DNA of 64,000 bases from CANKHA01 sp963750965 (GTDB lineage Bacteria; Pseudomonadota; Alphaproteobacteria; Rhizobiales; Xanthobacteraceae). Below, piece after piece: positions 32,522 through 39,806 of this stretch. Every line of letters begins with the position of its first letter. Position 1 is the first letter of the stretch. The notes under the pieces are model-generated. The model saw only the letters and a program-made list of their open reading frames with translations. It was not told where the DNA came from and made no database searches. The position numbers and the translations under genes were made by a program. The stretch spans positions 62,001 to 126,000 of the forward strand of contig CAVVSK010000019.1 in assembly GCA_963750965.1 (NCBI GenBank), read 5' to 3'.

Positions 32522-32622
32522 GCTCATTGTCTTCCGCCACTGCGACGGGAATAGCGATCGATATCCGCCACCGAGACCCGCGCTACGATTGCGGGCAGCA
32601 GTTTAATCGCGACTGCTTGTGA
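32482..32622 (+). pseudogene. Internally deleted copy of the beta-helix protein gene
   Basis: MRRNLVFAAILTLSSLSSA is the signal peptide of the beta-helix protein at 40438-41265 with one change; the frame then jumps to ATGIAIDIR of the same protein, omitting about 40 residues, and ends after 46 codons in unrelated sequence. Its ribosome-binding site GGAGGAA is intact, so a short exported peptide may be made. Confidence 0.65.
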
Positions 32623-32959
32623 GTGAGCTGCTAAAGTCAACAACGACCACGCGTCGACCGTCAGGCGTAACTTTGCATCTACCAGCCTCATACGCCTCCC
32701 CTGCCAAACCTTCGAGCATCTCTCGATATTCAACAAAAATGTCTGTAGTTTGGCTTCCGGGCGGAAAGTCGTCTCGAATTGCTCGCATTCTTAAATCGTG
32801 CGTGCGGATTTCACCCCACCAAAGAGCGCCTTCTGCGTCGACCATCGGAAAACTGATCATGCTTGGATTATTCAAATTCACGTCATGACCAGGGGTTCTG
32901 CGCAACGGCATGAAGAACTCGGCGACACCTAAATTGTTTGCGGTCATGCGGACCTTCAC
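32603..32959 (-). CDS. Hypothetical protein (118 aa)
   Basis: A soluble protein with a strand-rich N-terminal half (ISFPMVDAEGALWWGEI) and a helix FVEYREMLEGLAGEAYEAGR, ending in a strand with four valines. No signal peptide. Composition is convincing but I cannot name the family; it has a faint likeness to small DUF1488-type proteins. It overlaps the deleted beta-helix piece at its 3' end by 20 bases on the other strand. Confidence 0.5.
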   Translation of the reverse strand: MKVRMTANNLGVAEFFMPLRRTPGHDVNLNNPSMISFPMVDAEGALWWGEIRTHDLRMRAIRDDFPPGSQTTDIFVEYREMLEGLAGEAYEAGRCKVTPDGRRVVVVDFSSSLTSSRD

Positions 32960-33118
32960 CCATTAACGTGGCCGCACAGTTCCGGTTTCACTGTGAGCGC
33001 GACTTACCCAGAAAACGATTCCGTGACGGGCAAAGTGAGTAAACGGTGGAGCGTGCGCATTATGCGCTTAGTGAACGTTCGCACATCAGAAACTATCTCG
33101 CCGAGTCATGTCATCGGT

Positions 33119-33143
33119 GGAACGGTTATTAGCCCTGCAGGTT
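33119..33143 (+). promoter_or_regulatory. Possible EcfG (general stress sigma) promoter
   Basis: GGAAC (33119-33123), a 16-nt spacer and GGTT (33140-33143) resemble the alphaproteobacterial EcfG consensus GGAAC-N16/17-CGTT with one mismatch in the -10. It lies 33 nt upstream of the PepSY gene, which is followed by a YflT stress gene, a fitting context. Confidence 0.4.
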
Positions 33144-33175
33144 GTGAATGTATGAAACCTGTAAGGGAGATATCT

Positions 33176-33466
33176 ATGCGGATTGCAGCCGTTGCGGTGG
33201 CGCTCGCCATCGCCTCTACGCCGTCGTTGGCTCAGGATCGCACCCCTGCTGTCAGTACCCCCAACACGACGAATCCAACCGCGCCCGTCGAGGGAGCGAA
33301 CAGTTTTACTGAGGGACAAGCTAAGTCCCGCATCGAGTCCAATGGGTTCACCAACGTGTCAGGTCTCACCAAAGACGACAAAGGCTTTTGGCATGGCAAG
33401 GCGAGCAAAGGCGGAAAGCAAGTGGACGTCACACTTGATTTCCAAGGAAACGTTATCAGCAAATAA
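33176..33466 (+). CDS. Small exported PepSY-like protein (96 aa)
   Basis: Signal peptide MRIAAVAVALAIASTPSLAQ, a threonine/proline/asparagine-rich spacer, then a PepSY-like domain (GQAKSRIESNGFTNVSGLTK, KGFWHGKASKGGKQVDVTLD). Such domains are small periplasmic modules, often in stress-induced proteins. AAGGGAGA lies 6 nt upstream of the ATG at 33176; the ATG eight codons earlier has no such site. The YflT gene follows at 29 nt without promoter or terminator between them. Confidence 0.75.
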   Translation: MRIAAVAVALAIASTPSLAQDRTPAVSTPNTTNPTAPVEGANSFTEGQAKSRIESNGFTNVSGLTKDDKGFWHGKASKGGKQVDVTLDFQGNVISK

Positions 33467-33495
33467 TCAATGTTCAACTCTGAGCGGAGGACCCG

Positions 33496-34113
33496 GTGGC
33501 AGAAACAATAACGAGGCTATACGATAACTACAGTGATGCGGCGAACGCGGTTCGCGAACTGGAGCGCGCAGGCGTTCCTCATGGCGACATTAGCATCGTG
33601 GCAAGTAACGCGGATAACCGTTACAGCAAGCAAGGCGATCGCATTGTCGATCGCGACATGGATGGGCGTGATGATCGTGCAGAGGGCGCGGCCACTGGAG
33701 CGGGCGTGGGTGCTGCAATCGGCGGGGTTGCAGGTGCCCTGGCCGGGTTAGGATTGCTCGCCATTCCTGGCGTGGGTCCCGTGGTGGCCGCAGGGTGGCT
33801 TGTTTCCACTGTTGCCGGGGCTGCGGCCGGGGGAGCCACAGGCGGCGTCATCGGCGCTCTCACGCAGGCCGGTGTGTCAGAGGACGATGCGCACGTTTAC
33901 GCCGAGGGTGTTCGACGTGGAGGGACTTTGGTAACAGCTCGCGTGAACGATTCCGAACGCCAAAGCCTTCAGGCCGTGTTGGATCGGTCAGCTGTTAACA
34001 TTGCCACTCGCCGCGCGGCCTATCAGAAAGCCGGATGGACGTCGTTTGATGAGAACGCTCCGGTCTATACCGCGGACCAAGTCAAACGAGAACGCGAAAT
34101 GTACCGACGCTAA
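33496..34113 (+). CDS. General stress protein with YflT-like domain (205 aa)
   Basis: The N-terminal part TRLYDNYSDAANAVRELERAG is the YflT/general-stress-protein-17M-like domain. A long glycine/alanine-rich segment follows (about residues 60-120, AGVGAAIGGVAGALAGLGLL), with membrane-interacting character, and a repeat of the ferredoxin-like fold (EDDAHVYAEGVRRGGTLVTA). Such proteins are induced by osmotic and general stress in alphaproteobacteria. GTG start with GGAGG 5 nt upstream. A strong terminator follows. Likely co-transcribed with the PepSY gene. Confidence 0.8.
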   Translation: MAETITRLYDNYSDAANAVRELERAGVPHGDISIVASNADNRYSKQGDRIVDRDMDGRDDRAEGAATGAGVGAAIGGVAGALAGLGLLAIPGVGPVVAAGWLVSTVAGAAAGGATGGVIGALTQAGVSEDDAHVYAEGVRRGGTLVTARVNDSERQSLQAVLDRSAVNIATRRAAYQKAGWTSFDENAPVYTADQVKREREMYRR

Positions 34114-34125
34114 AACCTGACAAGT

Positions 34126-34163
34126 AGAGAAGGCCGCCTGAGGGCGGCCTTCTCTGATTTTTT
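34126..34163 (+). terminator. Intrinsic terminator of the stress operon
   Basis: AGAGAAGGCCGCC (34126-34138) pairs with GGCGGCCTTCTCT (34142-34154) around a 3-nt loop, followed after a short gap by six Ts. Confidence 0.85.
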
Positions 34164-34533
34164 GGTCCGGCAAGCGGCGGTGTCATCGAGCCTGTAATCG
34201 ACTTGTTCCCTGCAATGTTTGTCGAGGTCGCCCGATTGATAAGCAACGCTTCGCGTCTACACTTTGCACAAAGACGTATGCAACGCTGCCAGCTTACTTA
34301 GAAGCCGGTTTTCGTCTCTGCGAAGAACCTTCTCACCGTCGTGATTGTTTGCGCGTCCCCGCCGCGCGATATTCTGCCAATCGCTGTTTCCTCATTACGG
34401 CGGTCTTTGACCCTGCGCTCGCCGGAACCGCAGGGAAATTAGAACAAAGGCAGTTAGGATGCGTTGTCCTAACGGAACAAAGCCGATCGCCATCAGGTGC
34501 TGTACTCCCGCTAACAACAGGAAGGGTTTCGTT

Positions 34534-34730
34534 ATGGCCGATGATCGCAAGAAACGCGGGGGTGCAGATCGTACCCGGGTCAACCTGCAGGAACCGATGA
34601 AGTCGATTATTGGTGCAAGCAATTTCGATGCACCGCAGGCGAGCTAAAAGAAGCGGTGGAGGCTGTCGGCGTCCTCGCCAAGAATGTTCGGATATACATT
34701 GCCTCACATAAGCCAACCGCTACAGACTAG
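34534..34730 (+). pseudogene. Frameshifted DUF3606 protein gene
   Basis: MADDRKKRGGADRTRVNLQE is the start of the small DUF3606 family (about 60 residues). After codon 20 the family pattern continues one frame away (DEVDYWCKQFRCTAGELKEA, then a stop at 34728-34730). The gene is 197 nt, not a multiple of three. As sequenced, translation ends after 38 codons in unrelated residues. Function of the family is unknown. Confidence 0.7.
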
Positions 34731-34762
34731 TAATTTCGCCCGCGCCTGGTTGGCGATCGCGC

Positions 34763-34999
34763 TCAATCAGCGGGGGTGATGACGGCCATGTCCCATCGGC
34801 CTTTCGGATCCGTAAAACTCGCATGCGGCCGAACCTGATAACCGTTTTCGGCCGCGCTCTCGATCGCAGCATGCACGATGGCGTGGAATCGCTGCCGGCT
34901 TTCTTCGGTGTCATTTGCAGGCCTTATCTCGAACGCATTATTGCCAATGCGTTCGACTCGATGAAAATCCGACCCTTTCATCAATTGATCGATAGTCAT
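34763..34999 (-). CDS. Small conserved protein (78 aa), paralog of 39521-39757
   Basis: MTIDQLMKGSDFHRVERIGN, then NAFEIRPANDTEESRQRFHA and a C-terminal PKGRWDMAVIT: a small alpha/beta protein, about 85 percent identical to the paralog at 39521. It starts with ATG (the paralog with GTG). No signal peptide. The two loci are direct repeats of about 250 bases, so one arose by recent duplication. Function unknown. Confidence 0.6.
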   Translation of the reverse strand: MTIDQLMKGSDFHRVERIGNNAFEIRPANDTEESRQRFHAIVHAAIESAAENGYQVRPHASFTDPKGRWDMAVITPAD

Positions 35000-35051
35000 A
35001 GTTAACACACCAGCCGCGAGCGTCGTTCGTATCGGCACTCTTTACGGCGCG

Positions 35052-35168
35052 CTAGTGCAAAAAGATAAGATACCCAATCCAGCCCACAATCACGATCACA
35101 ACGAAAATAGAAAAGGCAACCGACAAGAAATCTACGGGTTGCTGCTTTCGGCTCGAGGGGAATGCCAT
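35052..35168 (-). CDS. Single-span membrane peptide (38 aa)
   Basis: MAFPSSRKQQPVDFLSVAFS is followed by a hydrophobic helix (IFVVIVIVGWIGYLIF) to the end. The start at 35168 has GGAGGC 6 nt upstream; the longer frame to 35285 overlaps the gene fragment on the other strand. It is a likely small inner-membrane protein of unknown role. Confidence 0.5.
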   Translation of the reverse strand: MAFPSSRKQQPVDFLSVAFSIFVVIVIVGWIGYLIFLH

Positions 35169-35282
35169 TGAAGCCTCCGGCGGCTGCGGTGCGATGCCAC
35201 GACGAATTACCTCCCGATAAATCCGACCGACGCCCGAGCAAATCAGCGCAGAGATTGCCGCGCGTACAGGGACGGCGACCAC

Positions 35283-35399
35283 CAAGCAGCGCGTGTTACT
35301 GATTGGGTGGAAGCAGACGCCAGAGGTTCTGGCGGTACTGCCTAAAGGCTCAGTTTCGATTGCGACTGGCGTTCCCCGCGCCGCCCCGACCGCTTGCTA
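35283..35399 (+). pseudogene. 3' fragment of the small gene at 18409
   Basis: Encodes RVLLIGWKQTPEVLAVLPKG and ends GVPRAAPTAC, matching the 3' end of the gene at 18409-18657, including the ACAGG(G)GAAAAACAATG junction with the next gene. The start is missing. As at 18673, another small gene follows directly (35416). Confidence 0.6.
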
Positions 35400-35415
35400 A
35401 AACAGGGGAAAAACA

Positions 35416-35646
35416 ATGCAGGGTTCATCTCTCGACCCGCCTGCCTTTGTGGCTCTTCCCACCAAAACCTTGTCCGATTTTCGCAAGACGCCGCCGCGAC
35501 CTCTGATTTATTCGTCTTACATGACCCGCCGGGAAAAAGAACAGCCAGAATTGGAAAAGGCAGCCGACCGCTGGATCTACGCTACGCTCGGACTCTCGGT
35601 AGCATGGCTCGTGTGGCTTGCTGTCATTCTGTGGAAGTGGCCCTAG
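35416..35646 (+). CDS. Small membrane protein (76 aa)
   Basis: A polar N-terminus, then a charged stretch (MTRREKEQPELEKAADRW) and a C-terminal membrane helix (TLGLSVAWLVWLAVILW). GGGGA precedes the ATG at 35416; an inner ATG at 35521 would give a 41-residue protein of the same topology. It takes the place that the gene at 18673 takes behind the intact copy. Confidence 0.55.
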   Translation: MQGSSLDPPAFVALPTKTLSDFRKTPPRPLIYSSYMTRREKEQPELEKAADRWIYATLGLSVAWLVWLAVILWKWP

Positions 35647-35657
35647 TTTGACGACTG

Positions 35658-35972
35658 CTATGCCATCACTCGTAATATAGGGGCGTTATTGTTCTGCGCG
35701 ATGTCGCTACAAAGCACGAAGCCGAAGGACTCCCTCGGCTTCTCCCCAGGACACCGCATAAATCTTATACAGCCCGATGACGCTCCGAAGAGTAGCTCGA
35801 AGGCAGCGTCCTGAGACGCGGCCCGCGCGATCTGACTTTCAAACCAAAGGCCCCGCCGCACGTCGCGGCGCAAGAAATCCCCATAACTCAATAGGTTGCG
35901 TTTTTCTCGCATGGCGTTGACAAATGCCAACGCCTCCCCCCGGTGGATACGGCACGCTCTCCATTGCGACAC
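35658..35972 (-). CDS. Hypothetical protein (about 84-104 aa)
   Basis: KRNLLSYGDFLRRDVRRGLW, then FELLFGASSGCIRFMRCPGE and FGFVLCSDIAQ. The composition is protein-like, with no signal peptide. The start is uncertain (35972 or 35912), neither with a clear ribosome-binding site. No family recognised. Confidence 0.4.
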   Translation of the reverse strand: MSQWRACRIHRGEALAFVNAMREKRNLLSYGDFLRRDVRRGLWFESQIARAASQDAAFELLFGASSGCIRFMRCPGEKPRESFGFVLCSDIAQNNNAPILRVMA

Positions 35973-36008
35973 GGGCTTCTATTGTTCATGGCAAAAGAGG
36001 AGGTCACG

Positions 36009-36518
36009 ATGCGTCGTCTCATCCAGGCGACTGCCTGCGCAATCGGCATCAGCATTCTCGGCGTGAGCGCGAGTTCCGCGCAGCCGGCTTCGTCCCCAAA
36101 CCCACCACTGCTGGCGCAGAGCGATGACGAATGGGAGCTGGATGTGACCGTGCTCGTAATTGCACCGGATGGTGCTTGGGGGACGGCGACCGAGCCGACA
36201 CCTGGGCGGGCCTTGGCCAAGGCAATTGCCAACTGCAAGAGCAAACATCGCCATGAACTCGGCTGCGGCTACCGATCCACGTTCATTCGTGAAGGCTGGA
36301 GTCTCGTCCTGCGGTGCGGTGACGAAAACATCATCGTCGCCGCGAAGACGTTGCATGCCGCGGAGCAGGCCGCCGTCAATTCCGAACTCACCCTGAGGCG
36401 GGATTATAGACCGGAAATGCCGCCCTGCACCCGTGTCGTGTCCGTCAACCCGGATGGAAGAGTCATTTCCCCCGATGTTGCAGGCCTGCCCCGGTTCGTG
36501 AAGGATCGAACACCGTAA
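36009..36518 (+). CDS. Secreted hypothetical protein (169 aa)
   Basis: AGGAGG precedes ATG 36009, which gives a signal peptide (MRRLIQATACAIGISILGV, cut near SSAQ). The mature part has an alanine/cysteine repeat segment (ALAKAIANCKSKHRHELGCG) like DUF4189-type exported proteins, a second part SLVLRCGDENIIVAAKTLHA and a third cysteine near the end. Likely periplasmic with one or two disulfides. The longer frame from 35943 has no signal at its start. Confidence 0.65.
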   Translation: MRRLIQATACAIGISILGVSASSAQPASSPNPPLLAQSDDEWELDVTVLVIAPDGAWGTATEPTPGRALAKAIANCKSKHRHELGCGYRSTFIREGWSLVLRCGDENIIVAAKTLHAAEQAAVNSELTLRRDYRPEMPPCTRVVSVNPDGRVISPDVAGLPRFVKDRTP

Positions 36519-36551
36519 AGGCGGCTGCAGATGCCCAAGGCGGGAGCCAGG

Positions 36552-36626
36552 CAACGCTAGACAGCCGCTCGACCGATCACCGCCCCGACTTGAACATGCG
36601 CCCACTTGCCACCCCGCGCCGTGGGA
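36552..36626 (-). pseudogene. Tail fragment of the resolvase gene
   Basis: Matches the last 70 or so bases of the resolvase at 30797 (GCCGCTCGACCGATCACCGC, TGAACATGCGCCCACTTGCC). Nothing else of the gene is present. Confidence 0.65.
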
Positions 36627-36687
36627 GCCGCATCGGGATGCGCGCAATGCGGAGGGTGTATTCCCATCGTGAACCGTCCAGAGCAAG

Positions 36688-36897
36688 CTAGATCCAGGTC
36701 GGCTCCTTGATTTTGGCATTCACGTGCGTATGGGGCTCATTATTCACAAACGAACGCAGTGAGACTATCGGACCCAACGTCGTGCTGCAGCGGCACATAA
36801 TCCGCGGGTCGTCTTTTTCGCTCCTCGGAACATCGAAAAGAGTGGCACCGCATGCAGCACATTCCACCATGCCGAGCGAGCCTCGGATTTCTTTCAT
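36688..36897 (-). CDS. Small zinc-binding protein (69 aa)
   Basis: CAACG near residue 13 and CRC near residue 35 form a probable zinc site (VECAACGATLFDVP, PRIMCRCSTT). A polar tail follows. GAGGAAG lies upstream of the ATG. It is a third type of small zinc protein in this window, different from those at 2165 and 24655. Function unknown. Confidence 0.6.
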   Translation of the reverse strand: MKEIRGSLGMVECAACGATLFDVPRSEKDDPRIMCRCSTTLGPIVSLRSFVNNEPHTHVNAKIKEPTWI

Positions 36898-37069
36898 AAT
36901 GTCTTCCTCTCGTCGGATTCAGTGCCACTGAGTTGTAGAGGCGCGAGGTAGCCGGTTCACAAGGCCCGAGACCTGTGGTTGCTCAACGACGCTCAACGCG
37001 CGGGCAACTAGCGGCTGCGCCATGTTGTTCCGCGCTATGGTTGTCGAAGCCGGCACAGGCGAAACGACT

Positions 37070-37183
37070 GGTTAACTACGGTCCCCTAGGCTCTTGATTA
37101 CCTGAGTCGTGAGTCTCCTCAGGATATGCATGTGGGCCGTCTGGTATTTGTATGAGTTGCCCAGGCGGTCCTTTTCATTTTCA
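37070..37183 (+). ncRNA. Candidate structured RNA, copy 3 of 3
   Basis: The most divergent copy. It keeps GGTTAAC, CTAGGCTCTTGATTA, the inner hairpin CCTGAG/CTCAGG (where copy 1 has a U-G pair, here C-G), GATATGCATGTGGGCC and the terminator stem followed by CTTTTCATTTT. It lies upstream of the cold-shock-like gene, with a second shared repeat between them. Confidence 0.45.
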
Positions 37184-37245
37184 CCCTATGCGAGCGCAAA
37201 TAGCGAACGGCCCTGGAGCAGCGGGCGGTTGTGCGGTAGCCCGAG

Positions 37246-37350
37246 TGCTGCCAGGGTCCGCCGGGACACTGTGAGGGGGGACTACGCAACTACCCTTGCA
37301 GGTCCATCTGCAAAATAGCCGGGCTTATGTGAACGGGGGATGACCGGCGG
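37246..37350 (+). repeat. 105-bp repeat, second copy at 46386-46490
   Basis: Shared runs include GCTGCCAGGGTCCGCCGGGA, ACACTGTGAGGGG and CTACGCAACTACCCTTGCAG. It lies between RNA copy 3 and the cold-shock-like gene. In the second copy it follows RNA copy 2, with a small membrane gene between, so both elements belong to one larger duplication. It could hold a further structured leader. Confidence 0.5.
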
Positions 37351-37436
37351 GCCGGTTCTGATGGTTACAGCCGTGCGCTAATTGGGGTCGATCAGCTGTG
37401 TAGTCATGGAGATTTCCGCTTACCGACGCTGAGACT

Positions 37437-37637
37437 ATGCGTCGCGGTTTCCCCCGGAATCAATTACGCAGCTTCGGCTTTATCGTTCGCGAGGATGGCG
37501 ATGCCGATGTGTTCGTGCACGTCACCGCGCTGACAGGCAGTGGGACAGTGTTGGCTGAGGGCCAGCGCGTTAGCTTCAACATCGGGGCCAACCCGCGCGA
37601 CGGCCGGCCCAAGGCCGAGAATGTGCGGGTGCTCTAA
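37437..37637 (+). CDS. Cold-shock-domain protein, atypical N-terminus
   Basis: FGFIVREDGDADVFVHVTAL contains the RNP1-like (GFI) and RNP2 (VFVHV) RNA-binding motifs of CspA proteins, and the end RVSFNIGANPRDGRPKAENV fits the domain. The first strand with the usual tryptophan-phenylalanine (KWF) is replaced by MRRGFPRNQLRS, so the N-terminus is altered or was lost by a frameshift. RNA binding is likely weakened. The long upstream region contains two repeats. Confidence 0.65.
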   Translation: MRRGFPRNQLRSFGFIVREDGDADVFVHVTALTGSGTVLAEGQRVSFNIGANPRDGRPKAENVRVL

Positions 37638-37718
37638 CATTAGCCTTTATTTTTCCAGCAAACGGAGCAATGCTAGATGGCCCTGGGGAAGATGAGCTTC
37701 ATCCCTAGAAAACCTCGC

Positions 37719-37758
37719 AGGCCCCCATCTTCTCCAAGATGGGGGCCTTTTTATTTTA
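37719..37758 (+). terminator. Intrinsic terminator downstream of the cold-shock gene
   Basis: AGGCCCCCATCTT (37719-37731) and AAGATGGGGGCCT (37736-37748) form a perfect 13-bp stem with a 4-nt loop, followed by TTTTATTTT. Confidence 0.85.
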
Positions 37759-37955
37759 GTTTGCGAACCATAAAAAAAGCCCCGACACCGAGCCGGGGCC
37801 AAACTGGACGCACAGGGGGGAAGGGGGCGGCGTCCAATATTGCTAAATCGAAGATAGCAGCACGCCAGCCGCGCGCAACATGGTTAGCGCTCTGACCTTA
37901 ATTTTGCATCTTTGTTAACAATGAAAGGAGCCGCCAACTGAGGCGGTCTTTGCAA
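37754..37955 (-). repeat. Inverted copy of the 3290-3710 cassette flanks, gene missing
   Basis: Reverse complement of this segment matches 3290-3394 followed directly by 3612-3710, including the terminator (37774-37801, minus strand). The gene present at 3395-3571 is absent here. Confidence 0.6.
37774..37801 (-). terminator. Intrinsic terminator (copy of 3664-3692)
   Basis: GCCCCG/CGGGGC stem on the minus strand followed by TTTTTTT. No gene is left in front of it. Confidence 0.65.
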
Positions 37956-38058
37956 GAGCCCGATGCGGTTTCCAGGTTGTATCAGGTTAGCGCGACCGGC
38001 GACGGCACGACCGACCTGAACGATCTCACCACAATCACTCAGACCGCCTCCGACTAAC
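37948..38058 (+). pseudogene. Short 3' gene remnant
   Basis: An open stretch of 36 codons ending VSRLYQVSATGDGTTDLNDL and ITQTASD before a stop. The composition is protein-like, but there is no recognisable start or ribosome-binding site. Possibly the end of an exported or phage-type protein. Confidence 0.3.
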
Positions 38059-38086
38059 GCCGCCCATACAGCGGCCTCAACTGCGG

Positions 38087-38585
38087 TCACGGTTTATGCA
38101 GCACGATGGTGCTGCGATTACTGATGAACACGCTGGTGCCGTTGCTGCTTCGAAACTGCATCTGCAGCGTGTGGTTTCCGGGACCGACGCTGGGAAAAAT
38201 GAAGTCGTAAGAGCGCGCCACCTCCGAGCCCTCGTTGATGCCAAAGCGGACCGTGGGGGGAAGGGCAACGGTGACGCCGTCCAGAACGGCTCGAAGCTCC
38301 AGCCACGGACCGGGACCTGCACCTGCTTCCGCCGAGAAGCGGACGATGACGCAACTTGGGCCCGTGCCACCTTGGATAAAATTGACCCTGGTTTGCGCAA
38401 GGTTCGCGTAGGTCGTCGAACTGCTGAAAGTGGTGGGGCCAAGACTCCCCGACAAGCGCTCTCAGCTTCGTCGGTGCCGGGTTGCAGTTCACGTTCGTCC
38501 CCGCAGCCGGCGCGGGCGTGGGCGCCAAGCAGGCCAAGGAAAATAAAACGCCGCACAGCAGCGGGCCGATCAAACGATTAGTCAT
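38087..38585 (-). pseudogene. Frameshifted small secreted protein gene
   Basis: From ATG 38585 (AGGAGGAG in front) the frame gives a signal peptide (MTNRLIGPLLCGVLFSLACL, cut near APAA) and NVNCNPAPTKLRALVG; after that the sensible sequence is in another frame (GPTTFSSSTTYANLAQTRVN to NRSTIVLHKP). A stop precedes the second frame, so a one-base indel near 38450 separates them. The start overlaps the end of the methyltransferase gene (ATGA). Confidence 0.65.
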
Positions 38586-39373
38586 AATGCTCCTCCTCCG
38601 ACAGCCCCGTTCGCGCGAGCTGCATATGCGATACTGCCGTCAGGCCGAGCGTCTAGTTGTGCTCGTACGCGATCGATTAATTGCGAACGGTCCGCGCTCG
38701 ATAGTGCGGCAATTATTTTGGTGACGGGATGTAGGCTCGGCGTCTGTGCCTGCCAGAAATCGTCAAAGTTGGGGAAGTCTACTGAGACCTCAATCGTTCT
38801 GGTGGTGATCTCCTCCGATCCCGCACCAGCAAATAGTGCTTTGAGAGCTAAGAGAGTGGTGTCGTCAGCACCCGGTGGTTCCCGGACCTCAGCGCCGATC
38901 TCGCGCATGCCGAGGCGCAAAGGCCAATTGGGGCCGAGATCGCCCGCAAAATCCCACACGTATTCTGCGACAACACCTCCGGGTCTTGCGACTCGGTGCA
39001 TCTCCGCTAGAACTCGCGGTCTATCCTCGATGAAGTTGATAACTATGGCCGAAGCGACAACGTCAAAGGTAGCGTCGGGAAACGGGAGTGCCTGCGCGTC
39101 GGCCACGCGAAACTCCGCCCGCTGTGCTAGCGGTTGGCGCAGCACGTAGTCTATCTGCCCCTTTGCCGGATCGACGGCACTTACCGCCGCAGGCGAGCAG
39201 GTATCAAGTATCAGTTCGGTAAACGCGCCGGTGCCACAACCAACATCCAGCCAACGTAGACCAGCTGGCAGCGACATCCAATTTAGGAAGACGGTACCCG
39301 CGGCGCGACTCCAGCGCCCCATGAAGCGTTCGTAAGTGGCCCCGTCGTCAAAATGTGTCGCTGCATTTGGCAC
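38582..39373 (-). CDS. SAM-dependent methyltransferase (class I)
   Basis: A 263-residue UbiE/Methyltransf_11-type protein. Motif I LRWLDVGCGTGAFTEL is near residue 40; an acidic residue after strand 2 is in SAVDPAKGQ; the post-I motif is ADAQALPFPDATFDVV and motif III RVARPGGVVAEY. It transfers methyl groups from SAM; the substrate is not predictable. The C-terminal third is helical and may bind the substrate. Overlaps the next (frameshifted secreted) gene by 4 bases. Confidence 0.85.
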   Translation of the reverse strand: MPNAATHFDDGATYERFMGRWSRAAGTVFLNWMSLPAGLRWLDVGCGTGAFTELILDTCSPAAVSAVDPAKGQIDYVLRQPLAQRAEFRVADAQALPFPDATFDVVASAIVINFIEDRPRVLAEMHRVARPGGVVAEYVWDFAGDLGPNWPLRLGMREIGAEVREPPGADDTTLLALKALFAGAGSEEITTRTIEVSVDFPNFDDFWQAQTPSLHPVTKIIAALSSADRSQLIDRVRAQLDARPDGSIAYAARANGAVGGGAL

Positions 39374-39520
39374 CGGGATGATCCCCGTTTAGCGGATGTC
39401 TGAGTAGCCCATCAAGGATTGCGGATTAGATCCGTGGCCATGATCCCAATAGTACCGGACAGCATAGCATAGGGGCACTACAAAGCCCGCGTTCACCTTG
39501 CGGCGTGTTGGCACTCGCAC

Positions 39521-39757
39521 TCAATCCGCCTGGGTGATGACAGCCATGTCCCATCGGCCTTTCGGGTCCGTAGAACTCGCATGCGGCCGAACCTGGTAAC
39601 CGTTTTCGGGGGCGCTCTCGATCGCCGCATGCACGATGGCGTGGAATCGTTGCCGGCATTCCTCAGTATCATTGGCAGCGCGTATCTCGAACGCATTTTT
39701 ACTTATAGGTTCCACTCGGTGGAAATCCGATCCCTTCCTCAATTGATCGATCGTCAC
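39521..39757 (-). CDS. Small conserved protein (78 aa), paralog of 34763-34999
   Basis: GTG start with AAGGTG in front; MTIDQLRKGSDFHRVEPISK, then RQRFHAIVHAAIESAPENGY and DPKGRWDMAVIT. It differs from the paralog at about 11 positions. The surrounding bases are duplicated as well. Function unknown. Confidence 0.6.
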   Translation of the reverse strand: MTIDQLRKGSDFHRVEPISKNAFEIRAANDTEECRQRFHAIVHAAIESAPENGYQVRPHASSTDPKGRWDMAVITQAD

Positions 39758-39806
39758 AGTTCACACCTTAGGAGGCTCGGGTTTCGGCGCCGGCAACCCG
39801 CCGAAG

